NCBI GenBank assembly: GCA_963807085.1
Contig: CAWEBB010000024.1
Span: forward strand, 124,001 to 188,000
Origin: JACKII01 sp963807085
GTDB lineage: Bacteria > Pseudomonadota > Alphaproteobacteria > Bin95
Length of the DNA: 64,000 nt
Reading direction: 5' to 3'
The notes under the pieces were generated by a model. That model did not search any database. It was given only the letters and a program-made list of their open reading frames with translations, and was not told the DNA's origin. The stretch's first letter is position 1. Each line of letters starts with the position of its first letter. Made by a program: the position numbers and the translations under genes. Below are positions 35,135-43,475 of the stretch, piece after piece.

Positions 35135-37708
35135 CTAGACGATATCCCACCCCTGCAACGTGAGTGACAAGTCCTGGCCGCCGACGGTGAGGCTGAGGAT
35201 CGTGCCGCCGAAACCATCGTCCGCCGCGGTTATCACGCCGTTGGCGTCCGCTTCGACGATATCCTCCACACTATCGAAGCGGGCCCAGCCACCGTTATTC
35301 CAAGCCCGTAAGTCGTTCCATGGATCAACATCGTTGTCGAAGGTGCCGCAATTCATGAAACGGAACTCGATCATGTCACCTTGGGCAAAGTCCAAGTCGG
35401 TGATCGTATGCGCGTCCTTGTCATAGACGTAGCGACCATCGATTTTGAATATATCTGCGCCCTTGTCGCCGGTCACCGTGTCATTGCTGTATCGCAGCAG
35501 GAATTGGTCATCGCCAACGGAGCCGACCATGACATCGTCATAGCGGCTGCCAATGAAGTTTTGGCTGCCGGAAGTGGGAGGTGGCGTGCTGCCGCCTCCG
35601 CCGCCTCCACCGAGGCCGAGAGCAGCGAAGCGCAGGCCATCCAACTCGACCGAAACCTCCTCGCCCTTGGAACTGATTGTCAGCAGCGTATCGCCATCGT
35701 TCGAACCGGTTGCCTGCAGAACGCCATTCCTGTGCGCTTCGACGATGTCGGCAATGCTGTTGAAGGCCGCGGTCTGCCCGCTACTGTTCACGAAGAGGTG
35801 GTTGGTGGGGTCGAGCGAGTTATCGAACGAACCGGGGTTGAACAGCCGGTACACCAGCGTATCGCCTTCTCCGAAATTCAGATCGGTGATCCTGTGGTCA
35901 TCGCCGTCATTGATATAGCGGCCATCGATGTTGAATGTGTCGGCACCGGGCCCTCCGGTCGCGATGTCGTCACCGTACCGCAGCAGGAAATTGTCATTGC
36001 CCGCGCCGCCATTGAACACATTATTGTGGCCGGTCCCGACCAAGTTGTCATTGGTGGGACTGCCGCCGCCTCCGCCACCACTGCCGGCCGAGTGGTTGCC
36101 GAAATTCGCACCCGTCGATGCGCTGCCGTTGGAAACGGTAACAAGGTTGAATGTCGACGGCGCTGTTTGCGTCCATCCGCTCTGCATGACCTGCTCAACG
36201 TGATAGATGCCGGGCGACACGTTGGAAAACGTATACCGGCCAGAGCCATTCGTCATCGCCGACACCTCGCCCCTGTCGAGGTTGCCGTTGCCGTTCGCGT
36301 CCAAATAGACGTTCCAGCCGTGCATCCCGCTCTCGCCTTGGTCTCGGATGCCGTCATTGTCGGCATCGTTCCAGACCGTGCCCGCAATCGAACCGGGCTG
36401 TGGTGCCGACAAGGCGTTCGCCGCATTCAGACGGCCGCCCGAGACCGTGATCCCATTAAGCTCCGGTATTGGATCGACGTTATCGAGGATACGGTTGCGA
36501 ACCGCGCTGGCGCTGAGGCCGGGTTCGCTCGCCATCAATAGCGCAACGGCACCGGTAACGTGCGGAGTGGCCATCGACGTGCCGCCCAAGACTCCGTAAC
36601 GACCGCCGGGTGCCGTGCTCCAGATCTGTTCCCCGGGCGCCGCCAGATCGACGGACTTCACACCGAAATTCGAGAATGAGGTAAGGCTGTCGTTTTTGTC
36701 GCTCGCGGCAACCGAAATCAGGTTACTCAGCGGATAGCTGCTCGGATAGAAGGGTTTTCTGTCATTGTTGTCGCCGATCTGATCCGGGCCACCATTGCCG
36801 GCGGCTGCAACGAAAACATGCCCTGCCTGTCCTGCCAGGGTGATGGCATCGTATAAGTTTTGGTAGTAACCGCCGCCGCCCCAGCTGTTATTGGATACGT
36901 CGGCTCCCATCAGCGTGGCGTATTCGAGCGCCTGGATGGCGTTGAAGGTGCTGCCCGACCCATTGGCATCCATGAATTTCAACGCCATGATCTTGGCGTT
37001 GGGAGCTACACCGGTCATGCCTATGCCGTTGTTGCCATCGGCGGCGACGGTACCCGCGACATAGGTACCGTGACCGAAGTCATCGAGCGGATTGCCGTCG
37101 TTATTGGCGAAGTCGTACCCGTAATAGTCATCGACGTAACCATTTTTGTCGTCGTCGATGCGGTTACCGGGTATCTCGCCCTTGTTGACCCACATATTGT
37201 TCTTCAGGTCGGGATGGTTGTAGTCCACGCCGCTGTCGATGACGGCCACGACTGCGCCGGCGCCGGTGCTGACATCCCACGCTTCCGGTGCATCGATGTC
37301 CGCATCGGCCGTTGCACCGAAGCCCCCCGTATTGTGCAATCCCCACTGGCTGCCGAACCTTGGGTCGTTCGGAAATGTAGCGCTCGCCTCAACGTCGGCC
37401 GGCATATCCGTCGCGGCCAGCACATAGTTGGGCTGCACAGTGTCGGCATATTCGGCAACGCCGCTAGCCTGTAATTGATCAAGCGCGACGTCGGTGGAAA
37501 CCCCGTCGAAACGCCATAGTTGGAAACCCCATTGCTGTGTCGAGGAGACAAGCTCCGCGCCTAACGACGCACGCAACGAAGCCATCGCTTCGTCGCCCAG
37601 ACTCGCCCCTCCATTTCCGTCGTGCAGACGCACGATAACCTCGCCTTGGAGGTAATCGGGTGAGTAATAGGCGGCCTGGCCACCCTGGTCGGTATGGTTA
37701 ATATTCAT
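35135..37708 (-). CDS. Secreted S8 subtilisin-like serine protease with SdrD B-like and tandem C-terminal repeat domains
   Basis: A protein of about 857 residues. The catalytic triad is D158 (AVVAVIDSGVDYNHPDL), H213 (DDFGHGTYVAG) and S378 (GGTSMATPHVTG), with oxyanion N305 (AAAGNGG). An SdrD B-like domain (about 430-530; GTVWNDADNDGIRDQGESGM) follows. Then come two copies of a roughly 115-residue glycine/aspartate-rich module (NDNFLLRYGDDIATGGPGAD; DDQFLLRYSNDTVTGDKGAD) related to calcium-binding repeats. There is no N-terminal signal peptide, so type I secretion through a C-terminal signal is likely. The start MNINHTDQGG follows TTTTGGAG; an upstream TTG would add 19 unrelated residues. Confidence 0.88.
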   Translation of the reverse strand: MNINHTDQGGQAAYYSPDYLQGEVIVRLHDGNGGASLGDEAMASLRASLGAELVSSTQQWGFQLWRFDGVSTDVALDQLQASGVAEYADTVQPNYVLAATDMPADVEASATFPNDPRFGSQWGLHNTGGFGATADADIDAPEAWDVSTGAGAVVAVIDSGVDYNHPDLKNNMWVNKGEIPGNRIDDDKNGYVDDYYGYDFANNDGNPLDDFGHGTYVAGTVAADGNNGIGMTGVAPNAKIMALKFMDANGSGSTFNAIQALEYATLMGADVSNNSWGGGGYYQNLYDAITLAGQAGHVFVAAAGNGGPDQIGDNNDRKPFYPSSYPLSNLISVAASDKNDSLTSFSNFGVKSVDLAAPGEQIWSTAPGGRYGVLGGTSMATPHVTGAVALLMASEPGLSASAVRNRILDNVDPIPELNGITVSGGRLNAANALSAPQPGSIAGTVWNDADNDGIRDQGESGMHGWNVYLDANGNGNLDRGEVSAMTNGSGRYTFSNVSPGIYHVEQVMQSGWTQTAPSTFNLVTVSNGSASTGANFGNHSAGSGGGGGGSPTNDNLVGTGHNNVFNGGAGNDNFLLRYGDDIATGGPGADTFNIDGRYINDGDDHRITDLNFGEGDTLVYRLFNPGSFDNSLDPTNHLFVNSSGQTAAFNSIADIVEAHRNGVLQATGSNDGDTLLTISSKGEEVSVELDGLRFAALGLGGGGGGGSTPPPTSGSQNFIGSRYDDVMVGSVGDDQFLLRYSNDTVTGDKGADIFKIDGRYVYDKDAHTITDLDFAQGDMIEFRFMNCGTFDNDVDPWNDLRAWNNGGWARFDSVEDIVEADANGVITAADDGFGGTILSLTVGGQDLSLTLQGWDIV

Positions 37709-38056
37709 GGTTAACAGTCTCCAAAATGGGACGCCTGAATTTGAGTTCAGCCCTGGCGTGATCAATGGATTCGATCACAAGTAAAGAGCTCTACCCCGGC
37801 GCACGCTGGATGGAACGTCGAAGCCGGCGGGAAGCTGGCATATTTGGAAAACGATTGCAGCAACGATATTCGTGGAATCAACGAAAAGTACGGGAAAACA
37901 ACTACTGCTTGCATAATGATTTATCCTGCTACCGCTCAAGCTTTGCTGTAATCTGAACTTATCGCTGCGATAATTTGTCTGCCGATCGGCGAATATCAGT
38001 CTCAGAGATCATCAATGGCGGTGACAGCAGGCCGGGGAGATTCCCGACTCAATTGA
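37709..38056. other. Intergenic region upstream of the subtilase
   Basis: About 350 bases separate the subtilase start from the stop of the NDUFA9-like gene, both on the minus strand. It is AT-richer than its neighbours and must contain the subtilase promoter. No convincing gene, RNA or repeat is visible. Confidence 0.5.
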
Positions 38057-39010
38057 TCAGACCCGGCCGGATTTGCGCGGCTGTGCCCCCCGGAACCGAG
38101 CGAGATAGCGGGGAACGACGGCGCCCACCGGGGTCGGCTCGATTCCCAGGTCCTCGAGTCCCTTCGCCCCCTCGCTCACCAAGTTGTCGCGCTTCAACTG
38201 CTTCAGTTGATCGCGGGTCAACGGCGGGCTCGGCAACAACTCAAAAAAGCGAGCCTGGATTGCGGCGATAGAGGAGGGCAGCGTTGCCAGCACGCGCTTC
38301 TGGCCGGTCTGTGCCAGCGTGTATTGCATGATCTCTTTCATGGTCATCACCTTCGGGCCGCCCAACTCATATGTCTCTCCCGCGCATGCCGGGTCGGAGA
38401 GCGCCTTGCAAATGGCGTCCGCCACGTCGCCGACATAGACCGGCTGCAGTTTGGTGTGGCCGCCATCGATCAGGGGCAGCACCGGCGTGAAGCGGGCAAG
38501 GTCGGCAAAGCGGTTGAAGAACTCATCCTCCGGCCCGAACAGCACGCTTGGCCGGAGGATGGTCGCGGACGGCATTGCCGCCCTAACGGCAGCCTCGCCC
38601 GCCGCCTTGGATTGGGCATAGAGCGACTCGCTGTTTGCATCCGCGCCAATGGCCGAGACATGGACCATCGTTTGCACGCCGGCCGCAGCGGCTGCTTGCG
38701 CGATCGCTTCCGCGCCTTCAGCCTGCACGGCATGGAATTTCTGCGCGCCGAATTCGGACAGAATCCCAACCAGGTTCACGACGGCGTCGACACCTTGGCA
38801 CGCCCGGGCAACCGTTTCCGGAAAGCGCACATTGGCCTGCACGAGGCTGATCTGCCCGACCGCTCCCATCGGCTTCAGAAACTTGGCGCTTTCCACGTCA
38901 CGACAGGCGACCCGGACCGAACCGCCGGCCGCAGCAAGGCGCATCACCACATAACGGCCGATAAAGCCGGAGCCGCCAAAGACTACCACGCGCTGTGCCG
39001 CCATCGCCAA
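38057..39010 (-). CDS. Complex I NDUFA9 subunit-like NAD(P)-binding protein
   Basis: A 317-residue atypical short-chain dehydrogenase. The N-terminal nucleotide-binding site is VVFGGSGFIGRYVVMRLAAA. The segments GVDAVVNLVGILSEFGAQKF and ILRPSVLFGPEDEFFNRFAD are characteristic of the NDUFA9-like family found in alphaproteobacteria and mitochondrial complex I. It lacks a classical Y-x3-K dyad at the usual place (AQSKAAGEAAV), consistent with a structural or quinone-linked role. Start ATG 39010 gives the normal length. Confidence 0.87.
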   Translation of the reverse strand: MAMAAQRVVVFGGSGFIGRYVVMRLAAAGGSVRVACRDVESAKFLKPMGAVGQISLVQANVRFPETVARACQGVDAVVNLVGILSEFGAQKFHAVQAEGAEAIAQAAAAAGVQTMVHVSAIGADANSESLYAQSKAAGEAAVRAAMPSATILRPSVLFGPEDEFFNRFADLARFTPVLPLIDGGHTKLQPVYVGDVADAICKALSDPACAGETYELGGPKVMTMKEIMQYTLAQTGQKRVLATLPSSIAAIQARFFELLPSPPLTRDQLKQLKRDNLVSEGAKGLEDLGIEPTPVGAVVPRYLARFRGAQPRKSGRV

Positions 39011-39123
39011 TAAGCCTCACTGATCGTTATTCCGCCCGCCGCCCCGCAGGCACCTGTCCTTTAATCGTGGCGCACTTGGTATGCCCCGGGTCCTGCCAAA
39101 TCGCAAGCCACGGAGTGTACCCA

Positions 39124-39146
39124 GGCGCCCGCCCATCGGCGGCGCC
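39124..39146 (-). terminator. GC-rich hairpin after the 228-residue secreted protein gene
   Basis: GGCGCC at 39124-39129 pairs with GGCGCC at 39141-39146. Inner pairs extend the stem around a CATC loop, with one bulged C. It lies 16 bases past the stop of the minus-strand gene ending at 39162. There is no T tract, so termination is only a suggestion. Confidence 0.3.
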
Positions 39147-39161
39147 CGTTGAACCCATCCT

Positions 39162-39848
39162 CTAGTGGTCTGACGCGACAACGACAGTCGCGCCGAGCAC
39201 CAGCCGTTCCGCCACAGCCGGACCATATCGAGCCGGCTGCTTTGCCTGATCGTCCAAGCTTCTTTCCGCCGATGCTTGTGGGCGCATCATGACCGGCCGC
39301 GGCTGGTCGTCATTGTGGAAGTCCACCCGGTAGACCTTAAATCCGCGATCCGGAAACTCCTTCGCGATTGCCGCCGCTTCGGCCGACGCGCGGTTGTAAA
39401 GCGCCGCCCGCAGCTTCGCCGCCGTCGCCTGCCGCTCCGCAAGGGAGGGGCTGAAGTCGATCTCGAGCACACTCATACTGCGCCCGCGGCTGGTGGCCTT
39501 TTTCACCCGGTCATAGATGCCGGTAAGCGCGCTTTGCGGCACGCGCGCCTCAGCGACGATCACCCATTGCTCGAAGCCGGTATCGGTCTGGCCGCGCTGG
39601 AAGCGGGTCATTTGCCAATCGGCATCCCCGACGGGTGCAAACATCGCCTTGGGATCAACTACCGGCTCCGCCCCGGCGTCGTCCGTCAACAGGGTCTTGA
39701 GCTGCAGAACCACGCGCGCCGTAGCGGTTTCGACCCAGTCTTCCTCCAACAGTTGCAGTACGACCTGTGCGGGATCCTTCGGCTGATCGTTCGCCCATGC
39801 CGGCGACATAAAAACACACAGGCTGATCGCGGTGAGCAGATGTTTCAT
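39162..39848 (-). CDS. Exported protein of unknown function
   Basis: A 228-residue protein with a clear signal peptide (MKHLLTAISLCVFMSPAWAN, cleavage likely after AWA), so periplasmic. The mature part is mixed alpha/beta, without recognised motifs; WVIVAEARVPQSALTGIYDR and YRVDFHNDDQPRPVMMR are the most distinctive segments. ATG 39848 is chosen for the signal peptide; upstream in-frame codons are basic and out of character. It is 19 bases downstream of a GST gene on the same strand, so the two may be co-transcribed. Confidence 0.7.
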   Translation of the reverse strand: MKHLLTAISLCVFMSPAWANDQPKDPAQVVLQLLEEDWVETATARVVLQLKTLLTDDAGAEPVVDPKAMFAPVGDADWQMTRFQRGQTDTGFEQWVIVAEARVPQSALTGIYDRVKKATSRGRSMSVLEIDFSPSLAERQATAAKLRAALYNRASAEAAAIAKEFPDRGFKVYRVDFHNDDQPRPVMMRPQASAERSLDDQAKQPARYGPAVAERLVLGATVVVASDH

Positions 39849-39867
39849 GAGAGGCCCTTTGCTCGAT

Positions 39868-40536
39868 CTAAAAGTCCAAATCCGTATAATGGGCGGCCGG
39901 CGAAAAACCGGCCACGGAGTCGGCCAACAGCGTACGGAAGCTCGGTCGCGACTTGACCCGCTGGTACCAGATTTTCGCGCCCTCCGAATGCTCCCACGGC
40001 ACTTCGTCCAAATAATCCAGTGTCGACAGTTGAGCAGCTGCCGCCAAATCGGCAAGGCTCAGGCTGTCGCCGGCCAGCCAATTGCGGCGCTCGGTCAGCC
40101 ACGCGATATAGTCAAGGTGATAGGTGATGTTCTGCCGTCCTGCCCGAATGGCGGCGGAGTTGGGTTCGCCGGTGCGGCGGATGCGCTTCATCATGCGCTC
40201 GCCGTACAAGTATTCAGTTACCTCGCGGTAGAATTTGATATCAAACCAGGCGGCCAGCCGGCGGGTCTCGGCGCGGTCACCGGGCGAGTGGCCGACCAAT
40301 GTCACGCCCAGGTTGCTCTCGTCCAAGTATTCGCAGATTGCAGACGATTTGGCGAGCGTCGCGCCATCGTCTTCGATCCATACCGGCACGAGGCAAGCCG
40401 GGTTTAATGCTACGAACTCTTCGCGCCGCCGCCACGGCTCTTCGATTTCCAGATCGACACCGATGCTCTTTTCCGCCGCGACCAAGCGGACCTTGCGGCA
40501 GAAAGGCGAAAGTGGAAGGTGAAACAGCGTTGGCAT
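39868..40536 (-). CDS. Glutathione S-transferase family protein (second)
   Basis: A 222-residue GST-like protein. The N-terminal thioredoxin fold has LPLSPFCRKVRLVAAEKSIG with a Ser-x-x-Cys element at the active-site turn, and VPVWIEDDGATLAKSSAICEY as the glutathione-binding motif. The helical C-terminal domain includes WLAGDSLSLADLAAAAQLST, the conserved N-capping box region. The start MPTLFHLPLSPFCRK is typical. It is not closely similar to the GST at 97-729. Substrate is unknown. It is divergent from uppP. Confidence 0.85.
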   Translation of the reverse strand: MPTLFHLPLSPFCRKVRLVAAEKSIGVDLEIEEPWRRREEFVALNPACLVPVWIEDDGATLAKSSAICEYLDESNLGVTLVGHSPGDRAETRRLAAWFDIKFYREVTEYLYGERMMKRIRRTGEPNSAAIRAGRQNITYHLDYIAWLTERRNWLAGDSLSLADLAAAAQLSTLDYLDEVPWEHSEGAKIWYQRVKSRPSFRTLLADSVAGFSPAAHYTDLDF

Positions 40537-40641
40537 GGTGAGGATACTCTTAACGAATTGCCATCATGTTGGGCAGTGCACTCGTCGTCACGCCAACGTC
40601 GCCGTCGATCTTGTCGGCGCGCACATTCCGGAGCCTGCCCC

Positions 40642-41463
40642 ATGTCCCTGGCCGCCATTGTAGTCCTCGCGCTCGTCCAGGGCATCACCGAGTTCTTGCC
40701 GATCAGTTCGTCGGGCCATTTGATCCTGATGCGGGAGTTCGGCGGCGCGGTCGGCCTGGACACGGCAGGCACCAACGCCAACGCCGATTTGGTGATGGAT
40801 GTTGCGTTGCATGTGGGCACATTGGGTGCGGTCATTCTTTATGTCTGGCGAGACCTTTGGGAGATGGCCGTCGGCCTTGTGCGCGGCTTCACCGGCAAAC
40901 GCGGCGAGGGCTGGCATCTGGCGTGGCAAATCGCGCTCGCCACCATACCCGTCTTCGTCGTCGGCTTTCTGGTGAAAGACCTGATCACCGATAACGCCCG
41001 CACGGTGGAGATCATCGGCTGGACCACGCTGATATTCGGGGTGGCGCTCTGGCTCTCGGACCGGATAGAAATCAGGCTGACCCTGCCGCGGCTCGGCTAT
41101 GGCCGGGCGCTGGCCATTGGCGGCGCCCAGGTGCTGGCGCTGATCCCGGGTGTCAGCCGCTCCGGTATCTGCATGACCATGGGCCGCGCGGTCGGGCTGA
41201 ACCGGGTAGATGCTGCCCGTTTCGCCCTGCTGCTGTCGATCCCGACGATCCTCGGCGCGGGGGCGCTCGCCGGGCTGGATCTTTATCGCTCCGGCGATGC
41301 GCAATTGGAGCGTGATGCCCTGATCGGCGGCGCGCTGGCCTTCGTCAGTGCCTGGGTCGCGATCCTGCTGATGATGCGCTGGCTGAGGCATGCCAGTTTC
41401 CTGCCCTTCGTGATCTATCGTTTGGGGCTGGGCGCGTTGCTGCTATTCCTCGCATATGTCTGA
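40642..41463 (+). CDS. uppP: Undecaprenyl-diphosphate phosphatase
   Basis: A 273-residue integral membrane enzyme that recycles undecaprenyl pyrophosphate to the carrier lipid for cell-wall synthesis. It has the (E/Q)xxxE motif in VQGITEFLPISSSGHL (about residues 12-27) and PGVSRSG near residue 165, plus about eight helices. ATG 40642 matches the family start MSLAAIVVLALVQG; an upstream in-frame ATG adds 41 basic residues and is rejected. It overlaps tsaB by eight bases. Confidence 0.92.
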   Translation: MSLAAIVVLALVQGITEFLPISSSGHLILMREFGGAVGLDTAGTNANADLVMDVALHVGTLGAVILYVWRDLWEMAVGLVRGFTGKRGEGWHLAWQIALATIPVFVVGFLVKDLITDNARTVEIIGWTTLIFGVALWLSDRIEIRLTLPRLGYGRALAIGGAQVLALIPGVSRSGICMTMGRAVGLNRVDAARFALLLSIPTILGAGALAGLDLYRSGDAQLERDALIGGALAFVSAWVAILLMMRWLRHASFLPFVIYRLGLGALLLFLAYV

Positions 41464-42178
41464 CGAGAAGCCTGCGACCATCCTGGCTTTCGACACCGCC
41501 GGCGCGGCGTTGAGTGTCGCCGTCTGCCGGGGCGGGTGCGCATTGTCCGCGTTGCACCTGCCCATGCGTCGGGGGCATGTGGAGTTATTGCTGCCGGCGA
41601 TCGATCAGGTGCTAGGCGCAGCGGGTCTGGTGCTGGCGGATATGGACGCGGTCGCTACCACCGTCGGCCCCGGCTCGTTCACCGGCCTGCGGACAGGATT
41701 GGCGGCTGCGCAGGGGCTGGCCTTCGGAGCGTGCAAAACACTGGTCGGCGTGGACCGCTTCACGGCACTGGCGGCTAGGATCTCCAAAGGCGCGGGCAGC
41801 GATAAGGGCTCCAGCCCAATCGTGATCGCGTTCGACAGCAAGGCAGGCAGCCTCTACCTCCAGGCGTTTGATGCAGACCTCCGCCTTCTGCCCAGTTGGC
41901 CCGCCGAGGGCCGGAATGTGACGGTCGGCGAAGCCGCAGAGGCATTGAAGGGTAGCGCGCCGCTTCTCGCCGGGGACGGGGTTCCGTTGATACCGGATTG
42001 CGGTATAGCCGGCGTTGACACCGGCCTTCGGGCCCTGACCGCACCAATGGTGGCGGCCATTGCTGCGGCAGAATTGGCGCAAGGCCGGACCGGCTGGCCG
42101 CCCCAACCCCTTTACCTCGCCCCGCCGCGTGCCAGGTTGCCAAAGGACGGCGGCCGGCTGCGCGCCCGCGGAGGCTAG
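41456..42178 (+). CDS. tsaB: tRNA threonylcarbamoyladenosine biosynthesis protein TsaB
   Basis: A 240-residue ASKHA-fold protein that partners TsaD in t6A37 tRNA modification. Family features are ILAFDTAGAALSVAVCRGG at the start and TVGPGSFTGLRTGLAAAQGL near residue 65. Overlap with uppP and a three-base gap to rimI support one operon. The tsaB-rimI pairing is common in alphaproteobacteria. Confidence 0.92.
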   Translation: MSDEKPATILAFDTAGAALSVAVCRGGCALSALHLPMRRGHVELLLPAIDQVLGAAGLVLADMDAVATTVGPGSFTGLRTGLAAAQGLAFGACKTLVGVDRFTALAARISKGAGSDKGSSPIVIAFDSKAGSLYLQAFDADLRLLPSWPAEGRNVTVGEAAEALKGSAPLLAGDGVPLIPDCGIAGVDTGLRALTAPMVAAIAAAELAQGRTGWPPQPLYLAPPRARLPKDGGRLRARGG

Positions 42179-42181
42179 ATC

Positions 42182-42646
42182 ATGGATCTGGAGGCGTTAA
42201 GCCTGGACAATACAGAGGAGGCCGCCCGCCTCCATGCCCGGGCGATGGCGCATGGGTTTGGCGGCCCCTCCTGGAGTGGCGAAACTTTCGCGACCCTGCT
42301 GCGTACGCCTGGGACGTTCGGCTGGATGCTGCCGGGCCAGGGCCTGATCCTGTTGCGGCGTACGGCCGACGAGGCGGAGATTTTCACCTTGGGCGTCGTG
42401 CCGTCCGCCCGCCGGCAAGGTGTTGCGAGGGCACTGCTCCAGACGGCCTGTATCGCGCTTGACGCGCTGAAAATCTCTCGGCTGCTGCTGGAGGTCGCCG
42501 TGGATAACCTGCCCGCCCAGCGCTTCTACGAAAGCGAGGGCTTTTCCGAGATCGGCCGCCGTCCGCGCTACTACAGACGGGGGACCGGCCGGATCGATGC
42601 GCTGGTGATGGAACTGAGATGGAAACCATGCCTCACTCCGCGGTGA
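42182..42646 (+). CDS. rimI: Ribosomal protein S18-alanine N-acetyltransferase
   Basis: A 154-residue GNAT acetyltransferase. The acetyl-CoA loop is GVVPSARRQGVARALLQTAC near residue 78. The C-terminal NLPAQRFYESEGFSEIGRRP, with YYRRG following, matches the RimI subgroup. It sits three bases after tsaB. In many relatives this operon continues with fur or miaB. Here it is followed directly by mobile-element debris, which may have separated it from its usual neighbours. Confidence 0.88.
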   Translation: MDLEALSLDNTEEAARLHARAMAHGFGGPSWSGETFATLLRTPGTFGWMLPGQGLILLRRTADEAEIFTLGVVPSARRQGVARALLQTACIALDALKISRLLLEVAVDNLPAQRFYESEGFSEIGRRPRYYRRGTGRIDALVMELRWKPCLTPR

Positions 42647-42806
42647 CAGACGTTCCGTAACGCCAAAGTGGGAGTGCTGCGACCCGCTGTGGCAGACGGC
42701 GCGCATCGGGACTACCGAAACCCGGATCGTCGCCTCATCCAACCATCGTTTATACCACCGCAAGCGGTGCCGAGGTCTCAGAGGGTATTCAGCTTGACGT
42801 TGGCGC

Positions 42807-42999
42807 TCAATTCCAGGGCAGGAGTTCGTCGCGGCGGTCGCTGGGATGGCCGCTGGCGATGGCTTCGAGTGTCGTCTTCAGGTAAGCGAAGGGCTCGACG
42901 CCGTTAATCTTCGCCGTCTCGCTCAGAGAGGCAATCCGGCCCCAGGCCTTGGCGCCCTCATCGTGGCCGGCGAAGAGTGCGTTCTTACGATTTAGGGCC
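42807..42999 (-). pseudogene. IS66 family transposase (TnpC), C-terminal remnant
   Basis: No start codon exists, but the minus strand from about 42999 to the TGA at 42807-42809 reads ALNRKNALFAGHDEGAKAWG, then IASLSETAKINGVEPFAYLK and ends HPSDRRDELLPWN. This is the conserved C-terminus of IS66 TnpC. About 64 of roughly 500 residues remain. The missing part ends at the border of the DUF5372 gene, so the recombinase module probably replaced it. Confidence 0.85.
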
Positions 43000-43471
43000 A
43001 GTTCCCGTTCATTCCACCCATGTCGAGCAATCTTACCGGGTCCACTATCGATGGCACGCCTATTTTGGCTCCGAGGTGAAGGTTTACCGTGCGTTCAATC
43101 GTGGTGACGGCCAGATTGTCGGCCTTGAGCGTGATGAAGGTGTTACGGTTCTCGCGCCATACTGGGTTTTGGATGCCGCCGTATGCCAGGCGATGAAGCT
43201 TGGCAGCCCGATGCTGGCTATCGATGCGCTGCGGGAAGTGCATGAGCTTCTCTGTGCCCTCGGTTTTCGGCGAGACTTTGTCGATGAAGCCTCACCGAGG
43301 GAGACCGCGCATGATGGTTCAAAAGCCGATAGCACCGGCACAACTGCCTCTGCCATTTCAACCGGCGACGAACGCAGGGCTCACGGAGCCGGAGCTGCGC
43401 CTCGTTGTGACGGCCCTGGCGCAACTGCTGCTCTCAGCGGCCACGAGCTGTCCGGGAGGGGCAAACGATGA
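42977..43471 (+). CDS. DUF5372-like protein (mobile-module gene), N-terminus probably lost
   Basis: The core YRVHYRWHAYFGSEVKVYRA, followed by LERDEGVTVLAPYWVLDAAV and LREVHELLCALGF, resembles the DUF5372 family. That family is found next to serine recombinases in rhizobia and relatives. No in-frame start lies close to the conserved core. The only start (GTG 42977) falls in IS66 remnant sequence, so the 5' end is probably missing. The last 50 codons overlap the next small gene in another frame and look like its shadow. The true end may therefore be near 43310. Function is unknown. Confidence 0.55.
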   Translation: MRSYDLGPVPVHSTHVEQSYRVHYRWHAYFGSEVKVYRAFNRGDGQIVGLERDEGVTVLAPYWVLDAAVCQAMKLGSPMLAIDALREVHELLCALGFRRDFVDEASPRETAHDGSKADSTGTTASAISTGDERRAHGAGAAPRCDGPGATAALSGHELSGRGKR

Positions 43472-43475
43472 ATGA
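43311..43475 (+). CDS. Small protein of the recombinase module
   Basis: A 54-residue protein starting MMVQKPIAPAQLPLPFQPAT, followed by a predicted helix (LTEPELRLVVTALAQLLLSA). It overlaps the recombinase start by eight bases, suggesting coupled translation. Similar short ORFs with an LPLPF-type N-terminus precede large recombinases in rhizobial mobile modules. That statement is from general recollection of such loci and needs a search. Function is unknown. Confidence 0.55.
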   Translation: MMVQKPIAPAQLPLPFQPATNAGLTEPELRLVVTALAQLLLSAATSCPGGANDE

